The translations under genes were made by a program, and so were the position numbers. 64,000 nucleotides of DNA from Acidobacteriota bacterium. GTDB lineage: Bacteria > Acidobacteriota > Blastocatellia > Chloracidobacteriales > JADJPF01. Positions within the stretch are counted from its first letter, which is position 1. Each line of letters begins with the position of its first letter. The notes beneath the pieces are model-generated. The model did not search any database. It had not been told where the DNA came from and saw only the letters and a program-made list of their open reading frames with translations. Where the stretch lies: the NCBI GenBank assembly GCA_016213785.1, contig JACQZQ010000119.1, forward strand, positions 1 through 64,000, read 5' to 3'. Below are positions 45,669 through 55,051 of this stretch, piece by piece.

Positions 45669-46583
45669 ATGTACCCGTTCCAGAACATCCTGTTCACCAC
45701 TGATTTTTCAACTAATTCCAAAAGCGCACTTAAATACGCTGCTGCTTTTGCTCATAAGCATCAGGCAACGCTTTATATCCATAACTCACAAGAAGCTAGC
45801 CTTCCCCCCAATGCTATCAAACTTTCAGAAAGGGCTTTAGCAGATAATAATTATGAGTGGTTGGTAAGTATCAAGCGAGAAATGGAGAGTCTTGCTCATT
45901 CACCGCTGTTAGCAGGATTAAAAATAGAATTATTATTAACAGAAGGTAATCCTAAGGACGAGATACCTCGTGTTATTCGTGATCATGGGATTGATCTTGT
46001 TACTCTTGGCACAACAGCACGCTCTGGACTAGGTGGAGCACTTGGTTCAACTGCTTTAAGTATAATGGCACATGCTAATTGTCCAATGTTGTTTACTCGT
46101 CATCCAATGCACAATTTTGTATATTACAAAGGCTCACAAACCAATATTGCACTTAATCGCATCCTATTTGCGACTAGCCTTTCAGAAAATGATGTAAGTG
46201 CAAAACGCCTAGCTTTTGAATTAGCCCGGGCTAATGAATCAGAACTTACAATTATTCATTCTATTGGCTCATTTTTAGGCTACATTCAAGCCGTTTCATT
46301 AAGTAAAGTTATAGATGTAGAGGATCGTGTACGCTCAGATGCCAATGAACGTTTGTCCCTATTGGCTAAAGAAGCTGGCGATATTTCAGTATCAACTATT
46401 TTAACTGAAGGTAATTCTTCAGATGAAGTTCTAAGAGTTGCATCAGAAAAAGATATTGATCTAATTATTATCGGAACAGGTAAAGCTGATTCTACAGCAT
46501 CCTTACCTGGAAGAGATGCCGAACGTATTGTTAGAGGCGCTTTTTGCCCTGTTTTAACTATTCGCCAAGGCACACTATCTTAA
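45669..46583 (+). CDS. Tandem universal stress protein (UspA x2)
   Basis: A 304-residue protein with two UspA domains. The first runs from NILFTTDFSTNSKSALKYAA to about 145, and the second from NRILFATSLSENDVSAKRLA to the end. Each domain ends in the ATP-binding-type signature: GTTARSGLGGALGSTA in the first and GTGKADSTASLPGRDAERI in the second. These bind ATP and help survival in stress. It is transcribed before the VWA gene with 46 bp between, but it may be separate. Confidence 0.9.
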   Translation: MYPFQNILFTTDFSTNSKSALKYAAAFAHKHQATLYIHNSQEASLPPNAIKLSERALADNNYEWLVSIKREMESLAHSPLLAGLKIELLLTEGNPKDEIPRVIRDHGIDLVTLGTTARSGLGGALGSTALSIMAHANCPMLFTRHPMHNFVYYKGSQTNIALNRILFATSLSENDVSAKRLAFELARANESELTIIHSIGSFLGYIQAVSLSKVIDVEDRVRSDANERLSLLAKEAGDISVSTILTEGNSSDEVLRVASEKDIDLIIIGTGKADSTASLPGRDAERIVRGAFCPVLTIRQGTLS

Positions 46584-46629
46584 ATACTTAGTCTAATTGT
46601 AAAGATACTCTTAGCAGGAGCTTTGTATT

Positions 46630-48972
46630 ATGAAAAAGCAACCTATATCAAATAGTCTAGGATTGCGCTTAACGGGTACAATCCTTTTCTTTGTTCTACT
46701 TCTTATATTTTCACCTACCCTACAAGCTAATAAATATGAAATTTTAGACCAAAGTTTTGAATTTAAAACTGGGGGTACAGTAAAAATTGATAATCCCGGT
46801 GGAGAGGTTAAAGTAGAAGTCTGGGCAGAAGAATTAGTTCATGTTACTGCTAAAAAAATCGAACCCCCTGGAACACCTGTAGCTCTTTCTGACATAGCTT
46901 TTTTTAATACAAAAACTCAAATAAATATTAAATCCCAACCTGTAGAGAAAACTTCCCGAATAGATTTATCTGTTTATGTTCCTAGAAATACAAGTCTAAG
47001 AATTCTTACTAGTACTGGGGCAGTAGAAATTAAAGGGGCTGTAGCAAGTGCTTTAGTAGAAACATCTTCGGGCAATATTAGATTAGAATCTCCCCCCTCA
47101 CAAGATGCTGATGTGGTTATGACTACTACATCAGGAGCTATTAAAGCTGATATTCCAATAGATCCTTATGGCACTCCTACGAACAAATCACTACAGGGAA
47201 AACTTAATTCTGGTGGTAACCCTGTTATTTTACGTAGCACTAGCGGAAATATTCAGCTAACAACCCTTGAACGCGAACTTGATAAAGATGTTGCTACAAT
47301 CCCCTCAGCACCTACAGTAAGTTCTAGTACAGACTCTAATAATTACTACAGTAACTCCAATGGCCCCAACAACTCCAATAATTCTTACAATAATAACACT
47401 AATAATGACTCATTATTTAATTCAACCCCTCCAACTGTTAGTAGAAGACCTAGCAATAATAATAGCCAGCCTTATACCTATGGAGGTAATTATGGAGGCA
47501 GTAGCGGTGGACTAGGTGGATTAAATGATAAAGCTAGTAATCCTAACAATCGTAACAACTCAGGTAGACCCAATAATTCCAATAATTCCAACAATTCCAA
47601 TAATTCCAATAATTCTGGAACAAGTTCTACAGATATTTTTGGGGCTGGGCGTGATTCAAATGATAATAGTAATGGTGTTGATGCAGGCAGTTTAGGTGTA
47701 AATCGCAATCGTTCTAATAGTAATGTAGATAGTAGAGGTGGTGTAGGCGTAAGAATAATTCCTCCTCCAACAAGCAGATCACAACAAACTGACGATTATA
47801 ACAACCCTAATAACCAAAACTATCAAAATAACCCTAACCCTAATAACCAAAATTATTCTGATCCTCAACAGCCTCCACCACTTCAACGACGTAAAAATAA
47901 TAGTTTATCTGGTAATACTAACTCTAATAGTTCAAATAATAATGATAGTCCATCGACATATAACCCACCTGTAAATAATAATACTGATGAAGATATTCCA
48001 GATAATATAGCAAAAAATTCTAGTAATTCTACTCCTGTGCTCAAACGTAATAATACACCTAGCTCTAATAATTCAAACTCCAATAATGATGATTCTGATG
48101 ATGATGGCACAATTAAGATTGATACTAAGTTAGTTTCATTAAATGTTAGTGTTATGAGTAAAGACGGTCGTGCTATTAGTAATCTTAAAAATACAAATTT
48201 CCAAGTTTTTGAAGATGGTGTACTTCAACAAATAGAACATTTTGAACCTGTAAACTCTCCCTTTAACTTAGTTATTTTAATCGATCTTAGCGGCAGTATT
48301 ATTGATAAAATTGATATACTACGTAGAGCAATAATACGCTTTACTGATGTTTGTCGGCCACAAGATCGTATTGCAATTGTTACATTTACCCGTTCTGTTC
48401 AGGTAGTTTCTGAGCTTACCAATGATAGACAATTAATTAAACAACGTATTCAATATATGAGTATGCCAAAGGGTGGAACAGCCTTTTATGAAGCTACTTG
48501 GTTTACTTTAACTCAGATGTTTAAGGGCGTAGAGGGTCAACGTAATGCAGTAGTAGTACTATCTGATGGAGTAGATAACTCAATTAGCGTAACCTATCCT
48601 ATGCCATCTCGTGTTACTTTTGACCAAATACTACGTAAAGTACAAGAAATAGGTGTTTTAGTCTTCCCTATTTATTTAGATACAGAACAAGATAATATTA
48701 GCCAAATGATTGAAGAACCTGGTAGCTATGTTATTGCACGTAAACAACTTGGAGCACTTGCAGAAAGCTCTGGTGGTGTATATTTCAAAGCAGAGCGCCC
48801 TGATAATCTAGAAGGAGTTTATGAAAAAGTAGCCGCAGATTTGAGAACACTTTATAGTGTTTCTTACTATCCTACTAATAGTACTCGTGATGGAAGTTGG
48901 CGTAAATTAAAAGTTAAGGTTGACAAGCCAGATCTAGCAGTAAGAACTAGACGTGGCTATTATGCAAAATAG
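46630..48972 (+). CDS. VWFA-related Acidobacterial-type protein with Asn-rich linker
   Basis: A 780-residue exported protein. It has a signal peptide (about 1-33) and an N-terminal beta-helix-like domain (about 40-205) similar to DUF4097 (GAVEIKGAVASALVETSSGNIRL). A very long low-complexity linker rich in Asn, Ser and Pro spans about 234-490. The C-terminal VWA domain of the TIGR03436 kind has the MIDAS motif DLSGS at about residue 552 and YMSMPKGGTAFYEA as the distal threonine/glycine region. The metal-dependent adhesion site should bind a ligand at the cell surface. The family is strongly enriched in Acidobacteria. RBS AGGAG is 11 bases before the ATG. Confidence 0.9.
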   Translation: MKKQPISNSLGLRLTGTILFFVLLLIFSPTLQANKYEILDQSFEFKTGGTVKIDNPGGEVKVEVWAEELVHVTAKKIEPPGTPVALSDIAFFNTKTQINIKSQPVEKTSRIDLSVYVPRNTSLRILTSTGAVEIKGAVASALVETSSGNIRLESPPSQDADVVMTTTSGAIKADIPIDPYGTPTNKSLQGKLNSGGNPVILRSTSGNIQLTTLERELDKDVATIPSAPTVSSSTDSNNYYSNSNGPNNSNNSYNNNTNNDSLFNSTPPTVSRRPSNNNSQPYTYGGNYGGSSGGLGGLNDKASNPNNRNNSGRPNNSNNSNNSNNSNNSGTSSTDIFGAGRDSNDNSNGVDAGSLGVNRNRSNSNVDSRGGVGVRIIPPPTSRSQQTDDYNNPNNQNYQNNPNPNNQNYSDPQQPPPLQRRKNNSLSGNTNSNSSNNNDSPSTYNPPVNNNTDEDIPDNIAKNSSNSTPVLKRNNTPSSNNSNSNNDDSDDDGTIKIDTKLVSLNVSVMSKDGRAISNLKNTNFQVFEDGVLQQIEHFEPVNSPFNLVILIDLSGSIIDKIDILRRAIIRFTDVCRPQDRIAIVTFTRSVQVVSELTNDRQLIKQRIQYMSMPKGGTAFYEATWFTLTQMFKGVEGQRNAVVVLSDGVDNSISVTYPMPSRVTFDQILRKVQEIGVLVFPIYLDTEQDNISQMIEEPGSYVIARKQLGALAESSGGVYFKAERPDNLEGVYEKVAADLRTLYSVSYYPTNSTRDGSWRKLKVKVDKPDLAVRTRRGYYAK
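47572..47616 (+). repeat. 9-bp tandem repeat coding NNS units, five copies
   Basis: The unit AATAATTCC occurs at 47572, 47581, 47590 (AACAATTCC), 47599 and 47608 (last base T), giving Asn-Asn-Ser five times within the Asn-rich linker of the VWA protein. It is a phase-neutral coding microsatellite that could change in length without frameshift. Confidence 0.85.
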
Positions 48973-49012
48973 ATTTTCTAAAATTCTTTTATTAGAAATT
49001 ATACCTGGGAAT

Positions 49013-51964
49013 TTATTTCCTTTTTGGTAATCTTACTGTATCTGATTCTGAAGGAGAAAGGCTATTAGGCATTGAAAGTGTTTTTTCTCTGTAACTACGA
49101 ATAGCAGGAATTATTTCTACCTGCATTTGACTAATGGATTGAAAACGGTTTTGGGGTTCTTTAGCCAAACATTTTTGGATTTTTTCATCAAGTAATTTAA
49201 CTTCTGGGCTAGTACCTGGTAAGTGATACGCTTTACTTAGCATTGTTCCCATTAATTCATAAATTGTTTTCCCTGCAAAAGGTTTACTTCCAGTTAAAGC
49301 TTCAACAATCATCACCCCTAAAGCAAAAATATCTGCACATTCATTAATTTCTTCACCAGAAAATTGTTCTGGTGGCATATAACCAAAAGTCCCCATAATT
49401 GTACCTGGAACAGTTAGACTATTAGCATTATTAGGGTCAACTCTATCTGTAGATTTAACTTTTGCAATACCAAAATCTAGAATTTTTATAGTATTACGTC
49501 CTAACACTTCTGTAATTAATATATTATCTGGCTTTAAGTCTCGATGAATAATGCCTCGTGAATGTGCAAGTTTCATTGCATCTAAAATTTGGTCAAATAA
49601 GTCTGCTACTAAATCTGGAGCTAAAGTTTTATATTGGTTAAGTTTAGCTTTTAGTGTTGTGCCATTAACAAGTTCCATAACTAAATAAGCGCCTTCTGCA
49701 TTTAACTTACCATAATCAAAAATAGCTACAATATTTGGATGGGTAAGTTTTGCTGAAGCTTTAGCCTCACGCTCAAAACGCTTCATTGCTTCTAAATCAC
49801 CAAACATACTTCCTTTAAGTACTTTTATTGCAACATCGCGCCCAAGTCTTAAATCCTTAGCAGAATAAACAGCACCCATTCCACCCTTACCAAGTAATTT
49901 ATTTAATTCATATTTCCCATCTATTACTTTTTCTACAGGTAGGGTTAGCTCTAAAAGGCTATTATCTTCAGAACAAACTTCATCTGTATTATTAAAACAT
50001 TTACCACACTTAGGGCATTCTTTTACTAAATTAATTTTTTGCTCTGTTAATTTTACTAACACTTCTTGCTTAATTTTTTCTTCTTTATCTACTTTTTCTT
50101 TCAAAGATTTATTTTCATAAACTACACCAAGTTGGCTAGCAATAGCTTCTAAAAGCTTTTTATCGCTTTTAGAGTAAGGTTCTTCGGATAGTTTTTCTCC
50201 TAATAAAAGTATACCTACAGTCTCTCGACTACTAGCTACCATTGGAACAATAAGCTGAACCTGCATATTAATTAGCCAGTTTTTTTCTTCTATTGGGAGT
50301 TCTGTTAAAACTTCTAACTCTTTAGCTAATGCTTCACTCTCCATAAAATGAATAAGTTCTGAGTTTGCTAAAATAGGCTTTGTGTGAATTTTATTTCCTA
50401 TAAGATTGCTATCTATAGAATGCCCTAGAGTAAAATCTGTTTTTTCTTGCCCGCGATAAAAGAAATAAATACTTTTAGGATGTAGGACTTCTGTTAGTTT
50501 TTCACTAATTTTAGTAGAAAGTTCTGTAATAGAACTTAATGCCTTAATCTCATCAAGTAAATTTGAGAGTATTTTTTCTCGATTATAAGCAACTCTAAAA
50601 AATTTCTTATCAAGCTCCAAAGCAATATTATTACGATAAACAAAGCTAAAAACAGTTATAGAAATTAAATAAATATATCCTGATTTTAGTGAAAATATTT
50701 CACCTAAAGTAAGATTAGGTTTTAATAATATCACTATAATAATTCCTAAAGCTTCTAAAGCTAATATCATTCGTAAAAAATTTTTTGCAAATAAATATTG
50801 CATCCCCTGACGAATTACAAAATCGATTTCAAATACTTTGTGTCTAATAATTACATAATCAAAAGCAAGTGGAATTATAGTAAGAAAAAGTTCTCCAAAC
50901 CTTGTAAACAAGATATAAGAGCTTGTTGAAACTATATAGCGGTATTCTGAAGAATTAAGTACAAGAGTTGTTAAGTTATTGATTAGTGTAGGTGTAAACC
51001 CAATAACCGAAGCATAAACTAACCACTTTATCCGGCGGCGATCATCGGCTTTGTTTATTAACCTATAATTACGAATAGTCACACTAACTAATAAAATTAG
51101 TGTAATTATAATTAGTAGATCAAAGCTAATATCACGAGCAAAAAGAAAAGTATTATTATTTAGTATAGAGTTTTCAATAGACAAATCTTGCAGATAATAA
51201 ATATTTTTCCATAAAGAAATACCAGCTATTAATGAAGCAAATATATATAAAAAATATTTGCTAAAAGTCCAAAATTTACTTTTAGTAATGTTTTGAGGAA
51301 AGCTGTAATAAACATCATAAGCAAGAGGAAACATTGCTGGGAAAGAAAACCATAATATCAAATGGCAAAGATAATCAAATCCTTGTAAAAAAACTATCAT
51401 AAACCTAGTGCTATTTAGCAGCATAAAAGCACTTAAGACAAACATTGCAATGCTTAAACGTCTAGTCAAAGGCTGATCAGGCTTTAATATACCAATAAAA
51501 AAACCTGAAATAGAAAAAGCTAAACTACATAAGAAATAACTCAACGTTATGCTTAATCTCTCATAGTTTACTATTAGCTTTGTAGGTAACTCAAACTGAT
51601 AAATATCAGACCCGCGAACAATATCTATAGTATAGGTACTATTTGGAGGTATTTTTTGTTTTGCCTGAACAATCGTTACCAAAAGGTCAAAGTTTTTTTG
51701 TACAGATTTATCGCCATTGATGGCAAGGATTTTATCACCTACTTGAAGTTTATTAGGTGTAGGGTTATTGGGGGTTATTTCACTAATAACATAGAAATCT
51801 TCTTTAGAACTATATTTCCAGCCAAAATCTTTTTCATAAGCACCATAGCGAAATATCATGCTAGCTAGAACAACATAAAATCCAAGCATTAAAATAGCTA
51901 AGAAAATTGTTAAAGCAACAAAGTAGTTTTTTTGAAAAAACCCTAATTCTAATTTAGATTCCAT
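49013..51964 (-). CDS. Ser/Thr protein kinase with PDZ, polytopic membrane, GAF and zinc-ribbon regions
   Basis: A 983-residue kinase with an unusual order. TM1 is at about 13-37 and an external PDZ-like domain at about 50-130 (PNKLQVGDKILAINGDK). Seven or eight hydrophobic helices span about 140-440 and a cytoplasmic GAF-like domain about 455-625. A zinc-ribbon CPKCGKCFNNTDEVC lies near 650. The C-terminal Hanks kinase (about 685-955) has GKGGMGAVYSAKD, VAIKVL, HRDLKPDN near residue 805 and DFG in KILDFGIAKV. The catalytic elements look intact, so it should sense envelope or membrane signals. The PDZ-polytopic half resembles that of some sensor histidine kinases, with the output swapped to a Ser/Thr kinase. 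Confidence 0.85.
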   Translation of the reverse strand: MESKLELGFFQKNYFVALTIFLAILMLGFYVVLASMIFRYGAYEKDFGWKYSSKEDFYVISEITPNNPTPNKLQVGDKILAINGDKSVQKNFDLLVTIVQAKQKIPPNSTYTIDIVRGSDIYQFELPTKLIVNYERLSITLSYFLCSLAFSISGFFIGILKPDQPLTRRLSIAMFVLSAFMLLNSTRFMIVFLQGFDYLCHLILWFSFPAMFPLAYDVYYSFPQNITKSKFWTFSKYFLYIFASLIAGISLWKNIYYLQDLSIENSILNNNTFLFARDISFDLLIIITLILLVSVTIRNYRLINKADDRRRIKWLVYASVIGFTPTLINNLTTLVLNSSEYRYIVSTSSYILFTRFGELFLTIIPLAFDYVIIRHKVFEIDFVIRQGMQYLFAKNFLRMILALEALGIIIVILLKPNLTLGEIFSLKSGYIYLISITVFSFVYRNNIALELDKKFFRVAYNREKILSNLLDEIKALSSITELSTKISEKLTEVLHPKSIYFFYRGQEKTDFTLGHSIDSNLIGNKIHTKPILANSELIHFMESEALAKELEVLTELPIEEKNWLINMQVQLIVPMVASSRETVGILLLGEKLSEEPYSKSDKKLLEAIASQLGVVYENKSLKEKVDKEEKIKQEVLVKLTEQKINLVKECPKCGKCFNNTDEVCSEDNSLLELTLPVEKVIDGKYELNKLLGKGGMGAVYSAKDLRLGRDVAIKVLKGSMFGDLEAMKRFEREAKASAKLTHPNIVAIFDYGKLNAEGAYLVMELVNGTTLKAKLNQYKTLAPDLVADLFDQILDAMKLAHSRGIIHRDLKPDNILITEVLGRNTIKILDFGIAKVKSTDRVDPNNANSLTVPGTIMGTFGYMPPEQFSGEEINECADIFALGVMIVEALTGSKPFAGKTIYELMGTMLSKAYHLPGTSPEVKLLDEKIQKCLAKEPQNRFQSISQMQVEIIPAIRSYREKTLSMPNSLSPSESDTVRLPKRK

Positions 51965-52090
51965 AACATAACTAACAAGTTCTTGTGGTAAAGGTTTCTT
52001 GATATGTTGGGTTAAGGTTAGTCGATTTTGCTTAAAAATACTACTATCTTTTATTTATCAGATTTAGATTTAGCCTTAGAAATTAACAGA

Positions 52091-52117
52091 AAAAGCCGCT
52101 ACTTAGCGGCTTTTTTT
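52091..52117 (-). terminator. Intrinsic terminator downstream of pepA
   Basis: An 11-bp stem AAAAGCCGCTA / TAGCGGCTTTT around CT, with seven T on the plus side and five T on the minus side. On the minus strand it follows the pepA stop codon (52155) by about 40 bases. It could also stop plus-strand transcripts. Confidence 0.88.
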
Positions 52118-52154
52118 ATAAATGTTAAGTAAGTTTAACTTACCAAAATATAGG

Positions 52155-53642
52155 TTAATTTTGTGACATTACCCAAGCAACTAAGGTTCTTATTCCTACA
52201 CCTGTGGCACCTTTGCTTAAATAAGGCTTCTTTTCGTTAGAAACAGCAGTACTAGCAATATCAAGGTGTGCCCAAGCAACATTACCTGTAAATTCCTTAA
52301 TAAAGTAAGCGCCTGTAATTGTCCCTGCTGGACGACCTCCACTATTTTTTAGATCAGCAATATCACTTTGTAATTGTTCTCCATATTCCTCATCTAATGG
52401 TAGTTGCCAAAAACGTTCTCCTACTTCACTTCCTGTAGAAATAATTTGGTCTATTAAATCTTGGCAAGTACCTAAAATAGCCGTATAAACTGGGCCTAGA
52501 GCAATACCTACTGCCCCTGTTAAAGTAGCTAAGTCAACCATTTTAGTTGCTCCTAGTTTTTCACGTGCATAAGTTATAGCATCAGCTAGAACTAAACGCC
52601 CTTCAGCATCAGTATTTACAACTTCAATAGTTTGTCCTGACATTGCAGTTAAAACATCTCCAGGTTTAATTGCTGTCCCTGAAGGCATATTTTCAGCACA
52701 AGCCATTACACCTACAACTCGCGCCTTAGGTTTAAGTTGGCCTAGAGCACGCATTGCTCCCATAACAGCAGCAGCACCAGCCATATCACCTTTCATTTTT
52801 TCCATTCCCTCGCTAGGTTTAATGGAAATACCACCAGAATCAAAGGTAATACCTTTTCCTATTAAAGCAATTGTACTATCTGGACTAGCTTCGGGATGTT
52901 CATAGCGTAAGACTATTAGGCGGGCTTCTTCAGCAGAACCTCTTGAAACGCCAAGTATTGCGCCCATACCAAGTTCTTTCATTTTCTCTTCATCAAGTAT
53001 CTCAATTGCTAAATTAGCCTCTCTAGCAACTTGTTCTGCTTTGCTAGCCATATCTTTAGGAGTTAAATTAGAGCTAGGTTCATTAACTAGATTGCGAGAA
53101 AAATTTGTTGAATCAGCTAAGATTTTTCCTTTTGCTAGACCTTTTTCTAACTCTGCTTGACCTTCAGAACTAGAAAGAACAAAAAACTCTTCAACTTGAC
53201 TTTTATCACGTTCACGGGTTTTATAAGTATCTGGATCAAATGTGCTTAGTAAAGCACCTTCAGCTATTGCCTCACCTGATTGTTCTAAAGCACTTGCGTC
53301 GCGAAGAAGAAAAGCTAAACTTTTAACTTTTTTAGTTCTTAAAAACCTAGCAACTGTGCCTGCGGCTTGTCTTAGTTGTAAGTTTGTAACTTTTGCCTGT
53401 TTACCTACCCCAACTAGTAACAAACGTCTAGCTTTTAAGCCTTTAACTAAGTGTATATAAGCTGTTTCATTAGCTTTACCCTTAAATTCCTTACGCTCAA
53501 ATAAGGAAGAAATTACACCTCCTGTAGCTTCATCTAGTTCTTTTCCTAGACCTTCTTGGTAGGCTTCATCCTCATAAATTGGCACTACTAATGCGTCAGT
53601 ATTAACTTGATAAAAGTTATCTGTTAAAACTTTAATTTCCAT
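52155..53642 (-). CDS. pepA: Leucyl aminopeptidase (M17)
   Basis: A 495-residue cytosol aminopeptidase. The N-terminal macro-like domain spans about 1-165, and the C-terminal catalytic domain has the metal-site motifs KGITFDSGGISIKPSEGMEK and the M17 signature NTDAEGRLVLADA. Later G-residues and a basic bicarbonate-site arginine (AEGR) are kept. It removes N-terminal Leu and other residues from peptides as a hexamer with two metals. It is the last gene of a minus-strand block, 91 bp after smpB. Confidence 0.95.
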   Translation of the reverse strand: MEIKVLTDNFYQVNTDALVVPIYEDEAYQEGLGKELDEATGGVISSLFERKEFKGKANETAYIHLVKGLKARRLLLVGVGKQAKVTNLQLRQAAGTVARFLRTKKVKSLAFLLRDASALEQSGEAIAEGALLSTFDPDTYKTRERDKSQVEEFFVLSSSEGQAELEKGLAKGKILADSTNFSRNLVNEPSSNLTPKDMASKAEQVAREANLAIEILDEEKMKELGMGAILGVSRGSAEEARLIVLRYEHPEASPDSTIALIGKGITFDSGGISIKPSEGMEKMKGDMAGAAAVMGAMRALGQLKPKARVVGVMACAENMPSGTAIKPGDVLTAMSGQTIEVVNTDAEGRLVLADAITYAREKLGATKMVDLATLTGAVGIALGPVYTAILGTCQDLIDQIISTGSEVGERFWQLPLDEEYGEQLQSDIADLKNSGGRPAGTITGAYFIKEFTGNVAWAHLDIASTAVSNEKKPYLSKGATGVGIRTLVAWVMSQN

Positions 53643-53733
53643 CTTCTTAACTCCTAAAACCCTAGGAGTGCCTCCTAGGTTATTAAATTATATAAAATAT
53701 TTTTCTAGGGCCATAAATAAGCTCAAAACAATT

Positions 53734-54195
53734 TTACTTATTACGCTCTTTTAACATTGCCCGAGTTTCGCGATCTACTACACGTTGTTTTTCTGTATCT
53801 CGTTTATCGTAGAGTTTTTTTCCTCGTCCAATACCAACCTCTACTTTAACTCGGTTTTTCTTAAAATATAGCTTAGTTGCTACTAAGGTTAAGCCTTTTT
53901 CCTTAATCTTAACTCCTAGTTTGATAATTTCGCGTTTGTGAAGTAAAAGTTTACGATTACGGGTAGGGTCATGATTTTCTCTATTACCGTGACTGTAGGG
54001 GCTAATATGCGCGTTTAGTAGCCAAGCTTCACCCTCTTTAACTATTACATATGAATCTTTTAGGTTAACCCGACCATCACGAAGAGATTTAACTTCTGTG
54101 CCTGTTAATACTATACCTGCTTCTAAAGTCTCATCAATAAAGTAGTTATGATAGGCTTCTCGATTGCTACTAATAACCTTAAACTTTTCTGTCAT
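53734..54195 (-). CDS. smpB: SsrA-binding protein SmpB
   Basis: A 153-residue SmpB, a partner of tmRNA in trans-translation. It has the family opening VISSNREAYHNYFIDE, then EAGIVLTGTEVKSLRDGRVN and the C-terminal basic tail GRGKKLYDKRDTEKQR, which enters the empty mRNA channel of a stalled ribosome. Length is normal. The tmRNA gene (ssrA) is not visible in the adjoining 165 bases. Confidence 0.95.
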   Translation of the reverse strand: MTEKFKVISSNREAYHNYFIDETLEAGIVLTGTEVKSLRDGRVNLKDSYVIVKEGEAWLLNAHISPYSHGNRENHDPTRNRKLLLHKREIIKLGVKIKEKGLTLVATKLYFKKNRVKVEVGIGRGKKLYDKRDTEKQRVVDRETRAMLKERNK

Positions 54196-54359
54196 TGTAA
54201 AATTAGCTTTTTATTTTTAAATAGAAAGAATTTTGAAATATAGCAAAAGCTCTTTAGTAGATGCAATGCAAGCTAACATTTAGTTGGAAAAATTATAGAT
54301 GCCTATGTTTATTTATGGCTTTATTTAGACTTTATTTATAGGTTATAAAACCATATTGA

Positions 54360-54575
54360 TTATCTTTGATCATCTGATTTCTTATTATTCTTAGCAGAAG
54401 TACTTTTACCTGGCGCTATTACCCTTTGACCACGAATTACACGTGTTGGGCCGTGAGTAGGAGGGCTACCTTGGCGAATCATCTCAGCAAATAAATCTAC
54501 GTCATAATCACATTCTCGTGCCATTTCTTCTTGGATTCTATGAAGTTCAGTTAAAAACCTTGGTCGTCTGTACAT
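54360..54575 (-). CDS. Small hypothetical protein, antitoxin candidate
   Basis: A 71-residue protein. The N-terminal half is helical (LTELHRIQEEMARECDYDVDLFAEMIRQ) and the C-terminal half is basic and disordered (GQRVIAPGKSTSAKNNKKSDDQR). It begins at the last base of the PIN-domain gene stop, so it is translated with it. Short proteins of this shape next to PIN genes are thought to act as their antitoxins. The order toxin-then-antitoxin is the reverse of classical vapBC. The role is inference. Confidence 0.65.
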   Translation of the reverse strand: MYRRPRFLTELHRIQEEMARECDYDVDLFAEMIRQGSPPTHGPTRVIRGQRVIAPGKSTSAKNNKKSDDQR

Positions 54576-55051
54576 TATCTTTTTCCATCTACTGACTCTG
54601 AAACTAAAAACTCTGGTGTTACAATCTCTGGAACAAAAAAACCTGCGGCAGTATTAAAAAGTTTGATTCGAGCTTTACGATGGACATTTGCAATATGTCC
54701 AAAATTCCAAGTAACAAAAAAATCTATTTTATAAAATGAAGCTAATGCTACATGTAGCGCATCAGCAATATATTTACGATGAAAAATGCCTCGGCTAATA
54801 TAACCTTCTGCTAATATTGCTGCTTCATCAGCAATATCTAGCTTTGGTAATGGTTTAATTAAGTTTAAGTAAGAAGACCTATGAGGTTCACTAAGTCTTT
54901 CTAATTCTCGCTCCACTAATAATGAAACTACTGCATTATAGTTTTGTAGCTCATGCTCCCACCATCTTATGGTTAAATCCCGGCGAAAAGGCTCATCATT
55001 ATCTAAATATGCCCCAACTACAGAGGTTTCTAGATAAAGACTAAGTTTCAC
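54575..55051 (-). CDS. PIN-domain protein (VapC-like toxin candidate)
   Basis: A 158-residue PIN-domain protein starting at GTG with AGGAGG before it; the start overlaps the previous gene's TGA. The first strand reads LYLETSVVGAYLD, with E in the position where most PIN domains have D, and acidic residues follow in VVSLLVERELERL and DADALHV-like ADALHVALASFYKIDFFVTWN. The catalytic acidic cluster is therefore mostly present but altered. It is probably a metal-dependent RNase. It forms a transcriptional unit with the small downstream protein and the upstream protease-like gene. Confidence 0.8.
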   Translation of the reverse strand: MKLSLYLETSVVGAYLDNDEPFRRDLTIRWWEHELQNYNAVVSLLVERELERLSEPHRSSYLNLIKPLPKLDIADEAAILAEGYISRGIFHRKYIADALHVALASFYKIDFFVTWNFGHIANVHRKARIKLFNTAAGFFVPEIVTPEFLVSESVDGKR

